DNA of 64,000 bases from Acetobacterium paludosum (GCF_008086595.1 NZ_RXYA01000013.1:62001-126000); one strand, 5' to 3'; positions 1 through 8,888 are shown, counted from the first letter of the stretch. The notes: a model not told the origin generated them from the sequence alone. Made by a program: numbers and translations.

Positions 1-312
1 TGCAAAACGACCTATTCCTTTGGAGCCTGCCAGTATTCTTGTATTATTATTTTTATCTACTACATCATATTTTTTGCTGCTTTTACCAACATGCATCCAG
101 TGTCTCTTAATATCATTAGTGTCCATTCCTATTCCATTATCCGCTATAATTAGTTGTGTTTCTTCAAAAGTCAGTGAAAGAAGTGCTGCTCTTGCATCAT
201 AAGAATTTTTAACTAACTCGAGCACTGCTGATTCATCATTAGTAAAATTTTGAACACCCAGGAGTTCAACAATAGTGCTATCTTCAATAATATATTTTAA
301 TTCTTCCAACAT
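1..312 (-). CDS. GHKL (Hsp90/MutL/MORC-like) ATPase, N-terminal part; runs off the left edge
   Basis: Only the first 104 codons are inside the window. They carry the Bergerat ATP-binding fold signatures in order: the N box ELVKNSYDA (residues 32-40, with the Mg-binding Asn36), the G1 box DNGIGM (58-63) and the lid/G2 box GSKGIGRFA (96-104). This combination is typical of stand-alone GHKL ATPases of the MORC/MutL-like type, which are repeatedly found beside DNA methylases in restriction-modification loci. The ATG at 312 is preceded by a strong AGGGGGG ribosome-binding site, and only 9 bases separate it from the stop of the methylase upstream, so the two are surely co-transcribed. The C-terminal domains that would define the subfamily are not visible, so a sensor kinase-like or MORC-like effector role cannot be separated here. 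Confidence 0.85.
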   Translation of the reverse strand, partial: MLEELKYIIEDSTIVELLGVQNFTNDESAVLELVKNSYDARAALLSLTFEETQLIIADNGIGMDTNDIKRHWMHVGKSSKKYDVVDKNNNTRILAGSKGIGRFA

Positions 313-321
313 GGCACCCCC

Positions 322-1863
322 CTATTGTTTTAGTCTTCTTTTTAAATACCTATTCCTAATATTTTGCAAATCTTGTTTCTGGTCATCTGATAAATTTAAA
401 ACTACACTATCGACATAATCAACAATTTCCAAGTAATCACATTTTTGTCTAAACATAGAATCCAAAATCATTACTTGTTCGTAACTCACCTCACAGTATG
501 GCAAGTGCAAATCTTTAAACTCATTGGGAACCAATTCACCAACTCCACCACCATAAAACCGCCCATTATACTCGCATAATACTAATGTCAAAGAATTGTA
601 AAAACAAAAAGCGAATGACGCTTTATCTATGTTTTGATGAAATCTTATATTATATGCAATATCAGTGGTAAATACATTTGCTTGATTAATGATAACTCTT
701 GGTATTAAGTTATATCTTTTAAAAAAGCAAACTTCCCCCCTTTTAATAATTGGAACATCATACCAACGTTTTCGTTTTGAACACTTATATCGCTTACTTA
801 TTTCTTTATCTTCACCACTTTTTAAATATTGCTTAAGTTCAGTTGAAAAATTATTTTCTTTTAAATTATTTAAATCTAGCAATATTACTTTTTTCTTCTC
901 AATTAAAAGTGCATCATAATCTTCGCTTGTAAATAATAGCTTGTTTGCTAAATCAGAACTCTTGGATATTATCTGTAAATCGTTTTCTGAATCTCTAAGT
1001 TTTCTTGCCATCTCTTGATTAAGAATAAAAAAATCATTTGCACCGGTCACTATCCCAGGAGATATATCGCCGAATTCTCTTATTTTAGGATACCTATCAC
1101 ATATTGTTTTAAGCATTTCGGTTTCAATGTCATTTAAAATGCAATTAGACCATTTAGTTAATGGTTTATTTCTCATTATAGTACTCTCAAAAATCGGCTC
1201 CGTATGTGTCAAATTCTTAATCGTTGTATATCTAATAAACGGCTCCAAATTGTTTTCATTCGATAAATATACGAGGCAGACATCTTGCTCAATATGGTCA
1301 AATATTTTTTCTTCAAAAGTTATAATCTCAATTGAATTGAATCTTGTCTCAAGGTAATTTCTAAGTTTTTCCGAGTACTGTACCTGTAAAAACTCAAATG
1401 GTAAAACAAAAAATATCGACCCATTTGAAGCCAGCAATTTTATAGATGCTAATATAAAGGATACCCATAGATTTTGAAACAAGCTATCTGGCAATGCAAA
1501 ATATTCCATCAATTCATACGACAGCTGTCTATTGGATTCAAACAAATTTCTTTTGCTTATATATGGAGGATTTCCAATTATTAAATCATAATTTTCTTCG
1601 TGAGTAAGAGCATATTCGATAAAATCTGAGGAAGTAACCTGAGTGTTTTCAAATTGGCGCTCTTTTAAATGTTTTGATTTAACTCTGTCAATTTCAATTG
1701 CATGAATATTATAATTAAATTTACATAATGCCTCGACGAATCGCCCGTCTCCCGCTGATGGCTCTAAAATTTTAATTATGTCTGCTTTTTTTCTGATAAA
1801 CGCAATCATATATTCTATTAATTTGCGAGGAGTATAATACGATCCAGTAGTCTTTTCATCCAT
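322..1863 (-). CDS. N6-adenine DNA methyltransferase (Eco57I/TaqI-type)
   Basis: A 513-residue class I SAM-dependent DNA methylase. The N-terminus has the typical GSYYTPRKLIEYM segment (residues 7-19), motif I EPSAGDG (34-40) binds SAM, and NPPY (98-101) is the catalytic motif IV of N6-adenine methylases. The long C-terminal half (about 230-513) has no catalytic motif and is where the target-recognition region lies in this family. It sits second in a minus-strand run: TPR-nuclease, methylase, GHKL ATPase. The distance to the ATPase gene is 9 bases; the distance to the nuclease gene is 296 bases. Its role is most likely host DNA modification (self marking) in a restriction-like system. The ribosome-binding site is weak (GTGGAAAA before ATG). 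The target sequence cannot be read from the gene. Confidence 0.88.
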   Translation of the reverse strand: MDEKTTGSYYTPRKLIEYMIAFIRKKADIIKILEPSAGDGRFVEALCKFNYNIHAIEIDRVKSKHLKERQFENTQVTSSDFIEYALTHEENYDLIIGNPPYISKRNLFESNRQLSYELMEYFALPDSLFQNLWVSFILASIKLLASNGSIFFVLPFEFLQVQYSEKLRNYLETRFNSIEIITFEEKIFDHIEQDVCLVYLSNENNLEPFIRYTTIKNLTHTEPIFESTIMRNKPLTKWSNCILNDIETEMLKTICDRYPKIREFGDISPGIVTGANDFFILNQEMARKLRDSENDLQIISKSSDLANKLLFTSEDYDALLIEKKKVILLDLNNLKENNFSTELKQYLKSGEDKEISKRYKCSKRKRWYDVPIIKRGEVCFFKRYNLIPRVIINQANVFTTDIAYNIRFHQNIDKASFAFCFYNSLTLVLCEYNGRFYGGGVGELVPNEFKDLHLPYCEVSYEQVMILDSMFRQKCDYLEIVDYVDSVVLNLSDDQKQDLQNIRNRYLKRRLKQ

Positions 1864-2159
1864 TTTTCCACTTCCAGTTGTCTTAATTTTATTATCTATT
1901 TTTCCTAACCTCTACTATATTTTTATCCGTTTTTCAGAATAGAATATCGTTCGAAATAACTATACTAGGAGCTGCTTCATTTGTTATATCCATCTTTTCA
2001 ATACGATTCCACTATTTATACCAGTAGATTGCCGCGGACTGAACATTCATAGGGCCTGAATCGAGGACGTTTCGTTTGTCCTATACATCAATCTTTGGAC
2101 AGGCAAGTCCATCAACTTTCGAGATTTTTGGGGTTGCTCTAACGCCTTATACTAAAATT
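1864..2159. other. Intergenic stretch between nuclease and methylase genes, no intact gene
   Basis: These 296 bases hold no credible complete reading frame. On the minus strand, several short open stretches in different frames, interrupted by stops, read like decayed coding sequence (for example a frame ending just before position 1930), but I could not recognise a family. A short AT-rich motif at 1882-1905 is repeated, with a 4-base insertion, at 4287-4314, so the nuclease gene lies between two copies. A promoter for the methylase-ATPase pair may be here, but no convincing -35/-10 pair was found. Confidence 0.5.
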
Positions 2160-4151
2160 TTAATCAAATATGTTGTAAATGAAATGATATATTTTGTATT
2201 CATTAAATTCCGTTCGATGTCTCGTAACAAAGTATTCGATACTACCTGTACTTTTTATCTGTAATGAATTTAACACGTAACTCGTCTTTCCATTCTTTAT
2301 ATTTTCTAAGTACTTATCTTTAATGCTTCTTTTTTGGCTATTTATCATAAAAATAAATCCACTTTCATCAAATTGGTTTAAATACCTTTCTACAATTTGA
2401 CCTACAACCTCCTTGTAATCATTTCTCCCCCATATCTTAAACTCAACAACTCTTCTATCATTTTTATTTGTATTTACAATTAAATCCGTTCTTCCTTCCT
2501 TTTTCCATTCTTCCGAAGATACTGAATATATTGAGCTAAAAAACACTGCTAATGTATCTCTGAAATCCTCTTCATGCAAAGCAGTAATATCGTTTGATTT
2601 GAAATTTCTAACATAACTAGGTACATTATTTTTAATATGCCGTATTGCCTTAGTTACTAATTTACAAAAAGTATCCTCTGTGCAAATAGCATCATTTTGC
2701 AATACTGATACAGATGTTGCTATTTCTCTGATTTTGCCCGAAAATTCACTGCAAACCAATTTTATTTTATCAACACTTTTTTTTCGTAATTCATCTATAA
2801 AATAACATTCTTTGGAATCATATTCATATGCCTTATATATAGTACCCAACTTATATAAACACTGCATAAACGTTGATAAGAGATAGTTGCTTTTTTTAAT
2901 CCTTAATCTTTCAATGTAATCATATAATGTTAAGATTTCATTATTATCTCCCTTAAATAAATATTTTAATAAAAATTTAATATATTTTAAGAACAGAGAA
3001 ATTACTTTCTTGTACTCATAGATGAAATCATTATCCTCGCTACTTAATATCTCATTCCTTAATATATCTATTTTACAGATTTTTTCATCAATATTTACCT
3101 CTATCATAGCGTCACTAAATATCAAGTTAAGACTTTGTATGATTTTTATTAATATAATGTATACCTTTGTAATTTTTTTTAAACTTTCTTCAAATATGCT
3201 TTTAGAATTAAAAACTATAACTTCTCTTTCTACATCGTTTACTATAGGATTTAATAACTTAAACGATTTGCTATAGTCCATCTCCTCAAAATACCGAATT
3301 GCTCTATTTAAATCACAGCAAATACTAATTAATTTCAAATAATAAGTGTTCTTCTCTGCATCTTTATCATTCTTTATTTCATTTTCATATTTTTTCTTAT
3401 GTAGTCCCAATTCTTTAAATAGCATATCACTAGAACATACGCCGCATAAAAATAATTGATGTTCCACATAAGTATTAATACCTATAATATTAAACTTATT
3501 TGGATTATTTAAATATACATCGGTTGCTTTCTTTACCAATAAATATGCTTCTTCATAATTATCTTCTAATATAATACTTATTTGTGCCTGATTTCTATAT
3601 GCTGGCGGAAATTGGAATTTTTCTAAACAATTTTTATAGTAAACTCTTGCGTCTTCATATTTCCTATTATGGAATAATGCCAATGCATAATTATATAATG
3701 ACAAATAGTCATCATGGTCAAGCAACATTTTTCTAAGTTCTAACTCTTTTTCATAATTTCCAAGATAAAAATAAGCCAAACTTAAACAACCCTGTAATTC
3801 ACATATTTCATTTGCATCTGTAACGTAATTTAATAAAAACATACTATATTTTTTAACATCTTTCCATGCTTCTCTATCTACTGATAATGCCATACATCTT
3901 CCGATTACATTCTTTGCATATTCCATAATCTCAATAACACAATAGTTCCCTGTTCTAATTATTAAATTATACATAATTTCTGCTATCATTTTAACATTGT
4001 AATATTCATCTTTATTTTGCACATTAAGAGAAAAATATTGAGAAAATTCAATTATTTCTTGAATCGTATAACGTGATAATTGCTCCTCAAAAAAAAACAT
4101 TTTACCATCTTCATACAAATGCTTTAATTCTACAAAATCTTTTCTTATCAT
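2160..4151 (-). CDS. TPR-repeat protein with C-terminal PD-(D/E)XK nuclease domain
   Basis: A 663-residue soluble protein. Residues about 90-300 contain helix-pair repeats with the A/Y/L spacing of tetratricopeptide repeats (for example the segments around YNYALALFHNRKYEDARVYY). The C-terminal 120 residues carry the layout of a restriction-endonuclease-like fold: Glu-x-GRTD (GRTD at 553-556), then VVEFK (Glu570, Lys572) and a downstream Gln585 in VGQIVERYL. The Asp, Glu-x-Lys and Gln spacing matches the PD-(D/E)XK superfamily. It is the first gene of the presumed defence locus and the best candidate for its DNA-cleaving component, with the TPRs as a protein-interaction or sensing part. The ATG at 4151 has only a weak ribosome-binding site close by; a stronger AGGAG lies about 25 bases upstream. 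No family name is recognised with certainty. Confidence 0.7.
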   Translation of the reverse strand: MIRKDFVELKHLYEDGKMFFFEEQLSRYTIQEIIEFSQYFSLNVQNKDEYYNVKMIAEIMYNLIIRTGNYCVIEIMEYAKNVIGRCMALSVDREAWKDVKKYSMFLLNYVTDANEICELQGCLSLAYFYLGNYEKELELRKMLLDHDDYLSLYNYALALFHNRKYEDARVYYKNCLEKFQFPPAYRNQAQISIILEDNYEEAYLLVKKATDVYLNNPNKFNIIGINTYVEHQLFLCGVCSSDMLFKELGLHKKKYENEIKNDKDAEKNTYYLKLISICCDLNRAIRYFEEMDYSKSFKLLNPIVNDVEREVIVFNSKSIFEESLKKITKVYIILIKIIQSLNLIFSDAMIEVNIDEKICKIDILRNEILSSEDNDFIYEYKKVISLFLKYIKFLLKYLFKGDNNEILTLYDYIERLRIKKSNYLLSTFMQCLYKLGTIYKAYEYDSKECYFIDELRKKSVDKIKLVCSEFSGKIREIATSVSVLQNDAICTEDTFCKLVTKAIRHIKNNVPSYVRNFKSNDITALHEEDFRDTLAVFFSSIYSVSSEEWKKEGRTDLIVNTNKNDRRVVEFKIWGRNDYKEVVGQIVERYLNQFDESGFIFMINSQKRSIKDKYLENIKNGKTSYVLNSLQIKSTGSIEYFVTRHRTEFNEYKIYHFIYNIFD

Positions 4152-4382
4152 ATAATGACCTATTATCCCTCATCTCCTTTCCTCTACAAGTTGCTGATGC
4201 GAATAGTTTTAACACTATGCTCACATACACAAATTTCTTATTATTTATTACATATCTACCACTACGAGTTCAATTCCCACACTAACCTTAATTTTATTTA
4301 TTATCTGTTTTTCCAGTACATTTACCTCCTTACAGAGTAAATTTACACAGCATGTTTAAATAAGTGCGTAAAATCAAGGTTT

Positions 4383-5741
4383 CTAGGTATCTGTGCGACA
4401 TATCAACACAACGGTCTCAACATGCCCGGTATGCGGAAACATATCAACGCACTGTACTTTTTTCACTTCATAACCGGCTTCCACAAAAAACGGCAGATCC
4501 CTTGCCAAAGAAGTCGCTTTACAGGACACATATATAAAAATCTTGGGCTTAAAATCCAAAATTTTAAAAATCGATTTGGGATGAACGCCATCCCGTGGTG
4601 GATCTAAAATAATCACATCGGCCTTATATGCCAGTTTTTCAACTTCCGTCAGAACATCCCCTGCAAAAAATTCGCAATTATCCATACCATTCTTTTTTGC
4701 ATTAATTTTGGCAGCCGCCACGGCTTCTGCTACTATTTCAATTCCCACTACTTTTTTAGCAACCGGAGCCAATACCTGCGCAATGGTTCCGGTTCCACAA
4801 TATAAATCATAAATTATTTCATTTTGATCCTGCCCAACGAAATCCCGAATGACAGCATAAAGTTTTTCGGCTCCAAGCGTGTTGGTTTGAAAGAATGAGA
4901 AACTGGTAATTTCAAAAGTTAATCCTAAAATCCGGTCTTTAATCTTATCATCGCCATACAGAACCGTTACTTTTTCTGCCTTTACCACATCCGCAACCCC
5001 ATCATTTTGAGTATAAAGGATCCCTCGAATTTGTCCTTTCAACGGCACGTTTACCAGACTTTTAACAAACGCCTCTTCCGCAAGTGTCCCCTGAGTGGTG
5101 GTCACAAGATTAACCAGTATGTCACCTGTGTGTTTTCCTTTTCGAACAACAAGATGCCTTAAATAGCCAAGATGACTTCGTTTATGAAAATACGTTTCAT
5201 CTGTTTTTAAGAAAAACTCAAGCACAACTTTTTGAATTTTATTAAAATCTTCATCCACGAGTAGGCAGTCATCTGTTTTGACAATGTTATAAAAACTTCC
5301 CTGTTCATGAAGACCCAACATCAATGGACCATCTTTTTCATTATCTCCAAAAGAATATTCCATCTTGTTTCGATAACTAAACACTTCCGGACTGGGAACA
5401 ATCCCCTCATATTGAAAGCCTTCAATCCCTGCCTCTTCTAACAAATCAAGCACGTACTTTTCTTTAAGCTTCAACTGTTGTTGATAAGATAGATTTTGAT
5501 AACTGCATCCTCCACATTTGGAAAAAACTTGACAGGGTGGGTCTATTTCATTTGGTGCTTTTTCCAGCACTTCTAAAATTCGCCCCTCATACTTTTTTCT
5601 TTTTTTGGCAATATTAACTAACACACGTTGCCCGGGAAGACCATTTTTAATAATAATTTTTTTTCCGTCTGCCATTCCCCATGAACTGCCGGGAAAAATA
5701 ACCCCATCTATTTTTATTTCAGTTATTTCATTTTTTTTCAT
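4383..5741 (-). CDS. rlmD: 23S rRNA (uracil-C5)-methyltransferase, RlmD/RlmCD type
   Basis: A 452-residue TrmA/RumA-family RNA methylase that makes 5-methyluridine in 23S rRNA. An N-terminal TRAM domain (about 1-65) is followed by the [4Fe-4S] cysteines Cys70, Cys76, Cys79 and Cys159. The SAM-binding loop YDLYCGTGTIAQ is at 311-322, the DPPR motif at 380-383 and the nucleophilic Cys407 in YVSCK. The start overlaps the end of the TetR gene by 14 bases, so the two are translated from one message. Firmicutes often have a single enzyme that methylates both U747 and U1939 (RlmCD); whether this copy is one- or two-site cannot be read from the sequence. Confidence 0.9.
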   Translation of the reverse strand: MKKNEITEIKIDGVIFPGSSWGMADGKKIIIKNGLPGQRVLVNIAKKRKKYEGRILEVLEKAPNEIDPPCQVFSKCGGCSYQNLSYQQQLKLKEKYVLDLLEEAGIEGFQYEGIVPSPEVFSYRNKMEYSFGDNEKDGPLMLGLHEQGSFYNIVKTDDCLLVDEDFNKIQKVVLEFFLKTDETYFHKRSHLGYLRHLVVRKGKHTGDILVNLVTTTQGTLAEEAFVKSLVNVPLKGQIRGILYTQNDGVADVVKAEKVTVLYGDDKIKDRILGLTFEITSFSFFQTNTLGAEKLYAVIRDFVGQDQNEIIYDLYCGTGTIAQVLAPVAKKVVGIEIVAEAVAAAKINAKKNGMDNCEFFAGDVLTEVEKLAYKADVIILDPPRDGVHPKSIFKILDFKPKIFIYVSCKATSLARDLPFFVEAGYEVKKVQCVDMFPHTGHVETVVLICRTDT

Positions 5742-6330
5742 TAATCGTCTCCTTATTTGACTTGGCTAATTCTTGAAAATATCTTGAAACTGCTAACATT
5801 CTGCTGTCATAAATAATATCCTTTATATTTTGTGTGATTTCCTCAGGTGATTGTTTCATGCCCTGCTGCACCCAATCATTAATCATTCCGACAATCCCGT
5901 AAGAAATAAACTCTGCAATAAACGTCTTTTTCTCATCCTTCATCTCTAAATTCGTTATAAAGTGTTCAATAAATTCCAAGAAAATCCCCTTGGATACTGA
6001 AAATAAGTAATTCTTAAATTCATCACTATAGATGTCTTTTAACGTTGTCTGATAAAACAGAGCATCCTCTTTCATGGTGGTCAAGAGGTCCAGAACTTTT
6101 ATGTCCCAGTTTTCAATACTTAGATCTTGAGTGATCACCATGATCGCCTCCTGATAATATATCCAATTTACAAGAGCATATTTATCCTGAAAATGATAAT
6201 AAAAAGTCTGGCGATTAAGACCACACTGATTTGTGATATCTGAAATCGTAATTTTTTCAAATGGTTTAATTTTTAGAAGATTTTTCAATCCATTGGCAAT
6301 GGCTTTTTTCGTAATTGATGATTCTGACAA
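5728..6330 (-). CDS. TetR/AcrR-family transcriptional regulator
   Basis: A 200-residue TetR-family repressor. The helix-turn-helix is in residues about 25-55 and includes the typical CGLNRQTFYYHFQDKYAL stretch, with a divergent C-terminal ligand/dimer domain of the TetR_C-like type seen in DhaS/Clostridial regulators. The start is a TTG at 6330 with a good AGAGGAG ribosome-binding site seven bases upstream. It lies just downstream of the YhgE gene (separated by a terminator) and overlaps rlmD by 14 bases. An inverted repeat at 6366-6393 overlaps its own -10 and is a likely autoregulatory operator. By context it probably controls yhgE as well, as TetR genes next to YhgE/Pip genes often do; that is inference. 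Confidence 0.85.
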   Translation of the reverse strand: MSESSITKKAIANGLKNLLKIKPFEKITISDITNQCGLNRQTFYYHFQDKYALVNWIYYQEAIMVITQDLSIENWDIKVLDLLTTMKEDALFYQTTLKDIYSDEFKNYLFSVSKGIFLEFIEHFITNLEMKDEKKTFIAEFISYGIVGMINDWVQQGMKQSPEEITQNIKDIIYDSRMLAVSRYFQELAKSNKETINEKK

Positions 6331-6361
6331 ATTCTAACTCCTCTTGATGTTTTTAAAAAAT

Positions 6362-6394
6362 ATTATAACATAATACATCAAATATTTATGTCAA
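6362..6394 (-). promoter_or_regulatory. Inverted repeat over the tetR promoter (likely operator)
   Basis: Arms TAACATAA (6366-6373) and TTATGTCA (6386-6393) pair with one mismatch across a 12-base spacer. The minus-strand TATAAT (6362-6367) overlaps one arm and a TTGACA (6389-6394) the other, but their 21-base spacing is longer than ideal. The size and position suit a TetR dimer site. Confidence 0.45.
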
Positions 6395-6491
6395 TTATTT
6401 TTAATTTCACCCAGTAAAACATTTCTTTCTTATTAAACTTAGTTCTTGGACCATTCTCAATCATGAGTTTACATTTACTTGGCAATTCCGA

Positions 6492-6551
6492 CAAAAAAAG
6501 AACCTATATGAATAGATTTTTTAGTATCCATTCCATAGGTTCTATTTTTTT
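6492..6551 (-). terminator. Rho-independent terminator after yhgE
   Basis: AGAACCTAT (6499-6507) pairs with ATAGGTTCT (6535-6543), with partial inner pairing and a T-run on either side, so it can act in both directions; on the minus strand it ends the yhgE message before tetR. Confidence 0.75.
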
Positions 6552-6580
6552 AATAACTGGTTTATGTTTAAACGATGTTT

Positions 6581-8650
6581 TTAAAACAATTCATCTGAAT
6601 CCAACTCATTGCTAACCATAATTGTTTTTTTATCCGCTTTTCTTTTTTTGAAAACTGACAATAGAATCGTACCAGTAAAGAAGACAACGAAAAAGATGAT
6701 CAGAATAATGAAGCTATTCCAGAATTCATCGGTAATGACCCCGCTGATTGAATCTTTAAACACCTTAACCGAGTAGGTCATCGGCATAAAAGGATATAAC
6801 ACGTTGAAAAATTTTGGCAATGTTTCCATTGGGAAGGTTCCGCCGCAGGAGGTTAACTGCAGAATCAGCAGCAGCAGGGCCGCCAGCTTGCCGAGATCAC
6901 CCATATGGACAATACAGAACTGAACAATTGCGAAAAAGGTCATGGATACCAGGCAGGCTGAAATGAAGTACAGTCCCTGGTGACCAATTTGTAGTCCCAG
7001 CGCATATTTGATGATGACTTCCAATAAAACAGCCTGGGTAAAAGCGATCACCAAATAAAGAAAGCTTCGAATTACTTTATTTGAACTGTCCCGGGATAAG
7101 ATGTTGAATTTCTTGTCGGCGTCAAAATAGATGCCGAAGAAGATGATTAAGGCGCCAACCCAGAGGGACAGCGACATAAAGTAGGGTGTGAAGTAAGCGC
7201 CGTAATTGGGGATCGGATTGATCACATCACTTTCAACCGTCACCGGGGCACTGACGAACGTCCCCAGGCCATTTAATTTTGAAGCATCGGCATTGGCCGT
7301 ATCAATGGAGGTGATCACGCCATTCTGGGCGGTAGTGATGCCGCTGTTAAGGGTGGTCTGGCCATTCGCCAAAGTGGCGGCGCCGTTGGCCAGAGTGGTG
7401 GTTCCATCGGCCAGGGTGGTCGCGCCGTCGGCCAGGGCGGTGGCGCCATTGGCCACGGTACTGACACCGTTGGCCAGGGTGGCGGCTCCGGATGAAATAC
7501 TGTCAGCCGCCGTATTCAACTGACCGGAAGCGGCACTGACGGTTGTAATTCCGCTGTCTATCTGACTGGTACCGGCGGATAAACCGGCCGCACCCTGAGC
7601 AATTGATTCGGCGGCACCGTTTAACTGAACTCCGGCACTCTGTAATTCCTGAATCTGCTCGGCATTATCGCTGGAAGACATTTTCTGTATGAACGCCGCA
7701 AATTGTGGGTCCTGCATCAGCTCAGGATGCTCCTGAACAAAGTAAGAAATGAAAGCGGAGGTCTGACTCACACTGCCAATCAGCGAGTCGACACCAGCCG
7801 TATAGGCCTGAATTCCGTCGTCCAGCTGGTCCGTTCCCGCCGCCAGGGTCTGGGCTCCGGTATTCAACTGGGCCGAACCGCTTTTAAGGGTGCTGAGGCC
7901 GGTATTGAAATCAGAGAATTTTGAAGCAAACTGCGCGGTTCCGGACTGCAGGGTCTGGGATCCGTCGGCCAGGGTTTGGGTTCCATCCGCCAGCGTCTGA
8001 GTTCCATCCGCCAGCGTCTGCGAACCATTCGCCACGGTCTGGGATCCGTCTGCCAACGTCCGGGACCCGTCCACCAGCTGGGACGATCCATCCGCCAGTT
8101 GCGTCAGCCCATCATTCAAAGTTCCCAATTGTCCGGGAACTTCGGCCACCTGATCCGTTAAATGATTGACAATTTCCGCAGCGATATTTTCTCTGAGACC
8201 GGTTTCCATTTGCAGGACGGCCCGGCTTAAAATCTGACTGGCCAGATAATTGCGCTTTTCATTTGCCGAGAACGTAATGGTTGCCGTCTGTTTGGTTTTA
8301 TCGGCCGCCGAAGCGATATCGCTGGAAAAATTACTGGGAATACTAATCATTGCATAGTATTTTGTTCCCTCCGTATTGATGGTGGCATCTGTTTCATTGG
8401 TGACAATATAATCAAATGAACCGTCATCCTTTAATTGATCAACAAATTCATTCCCCAGATTTCGCTGTTCATTATTGATGAGGGCTCCCGAATCATTGTT
8501 GACAACCGCAATGGGTAAACCTTCAAGTTTTGAATAAGGATCCCAAAAGGCACTGAGATAGAAATAACTATACATAAGAGGTATGATGATAACCCCGATA
8601 ATGACAGCGATCCGTTGAATATTCCGTTTAGTCATACTTTTTTTGTTCAT
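6581..8650 (-). CDS. yhgE: YhgE/Pip-family membrane protein with heptad-repeat extracellular domain
   Basis: A 689-residue protein. I chose the ATG at 8650 because AAGGAG lies six bases before it; an upstream in-frame ATG at 8743 lacks a site and lies upstream of the promoter. One N-terminal membrane helix (about 9-30) is followed by the family segment AVVNNDSGA, a long extracellular coiled coil and, from about residue 494, five or six membrane helices of the ABC-2 exporter type. Two blocks of seven-residue repeats of the LADGxQT type lie at about residues 180-233 and 387-437. Homologues include the phage-infection protein Pip and YueB-like phage receptors; the cellular role is export-related and poorly defined. 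The repeat DNA is clearly richer in G+C than the neighbourhood. Confidence 0.88.
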   Translation of the reverse strand: MNKKSMTKRNIQRIAVIIGVIIIPLMYSYFYLSAFWDPYSKLEGLPIAVVNNDSGALINNEQRNLGNEFVDQLKDDGSFDYIVTNETDATINTEGTKYYAMISIPSNFSSDIASAADKTKQTATITFSANEKRNYLASQILSRAVLQMETGLRENIAAEIVNHLTDQVAEVPGQLGTLNDGLTQLADGSSQLVDGSRTLADGSQTVANGSQTLADGTQTLADGTQTLADGSQTLQSGTAQFASKFSDFNTGLSTLKSGSAQLNTGAQTLAAGTDQLDDGIQAYTAGVDSLIGSVSQTSAFISYFVQEHPELMQDPQFAAFIQKMSSSDNAEQIQELQSAGVQLNGAAESIAQGAAGLSAGTSQIDSGITTVSAASGQLNTAADSISSGAATLANGVSTVANGATALADGATTLADGTTTLANGAATLANGQTTLNSGITTAQNGVITSIDTANADASKLNGLGTFVSAPVTVESDVINPIPNYGAYFTPYFMSLSLWVGALIIFFGIYFDADKKFNILSRDSSNKVIRSFLYLVIAFTQAVLLEVIIKYALGLQIGHQGLYFISACLVSMTFFAIVQFCIVHMGDLGKLAALLLLILQLTSCGGTFPMETLPKFFNVLYPFMPMTYSVKVFKDSISGVITDEFWNSFIILIIFFVVFFTGTILLSVFKKRKADKKTIMVSNELDSDELF
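7340..8110 (-). repeat. Two coding arrays of degenerate 21-base repeats inside yhgE
   Basis: At about 7340-7490 and 7951-8110 the gene repeats a 21-base unit coding for seven residues (Leu-Ala-Asp/Asn-Gly-x-x-Thr). The copies differ at third and variable positions. This is a protein-level heptad repeat, not a CRISPR or tandem satellite. Confidence 0.8.
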
Positions 8651-8678
8651 AACCGACTCCTTTTCTTTTGCTTCATGC

Positions 8679-8721
8679 AGTATAGCACTCTGTATTATCA
8701 TTGTAATTAGACTATTAGTCT
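8679..8721 (-). promoter_or_regulatory. yhgE promoter with adjacent palindrome
   Basis: On the minus strand TTACAA (8701-8706) and TATACT (8679-8684) are 16 bases apart, giving a start about 20 bases before the yhgE ribosome-binding site. A perfect palindrome AGACTA-T-TAGTCT (8709-8721) lies directly upstream of the -35 and could be a regulator site. Confidence 0.55.
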
Positions 8722-8854
8722 CCAATGTCTGATAATACGACAAAATCTTTCAATTGTCTATGTACAAAAGCATCATTCAGAAAGGTAGTCGTTTTCATTT
8801 GAATCGCTATTTTTCGCAAACAAAATAGATGCTGGTACTCATCAGTTTGTAACA

Positions 8855-8888
8855 CAAAAAAAGACCACCTCCGCTTTAGAAGTGATCT
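8855..8888 (-). terminator. Terminator after thioredoxin gene
   Basis: On the minus strand a ten-base-pair stem (8862-8872 with 8879-8888, some G-U pairs) is followed by seven T residues; it ends the flavoprotein-thioredoxin message. Confidence 0.7.

Noticed and set aside
2076-2264. A 62-codon plus-strand open frame over the end of the TPR-nuclease gene
   Set aside because: No ribosome-binding site, antisense to the nuclease C-terminus, no recognisable composition.
7330-8110. Regular repeats that could suggest CRISPR or a minisatellite
   Set aside because: The unit is 21 bases, in frame with a protein heptad, has no unique spacers and lies within a long coding sequence.
7206-8169. Several plus-strand open frames over yhgE
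   Set aside because: They are antisense shadows of the repeat-rich coding sequence and lack ribosome-binding sites.
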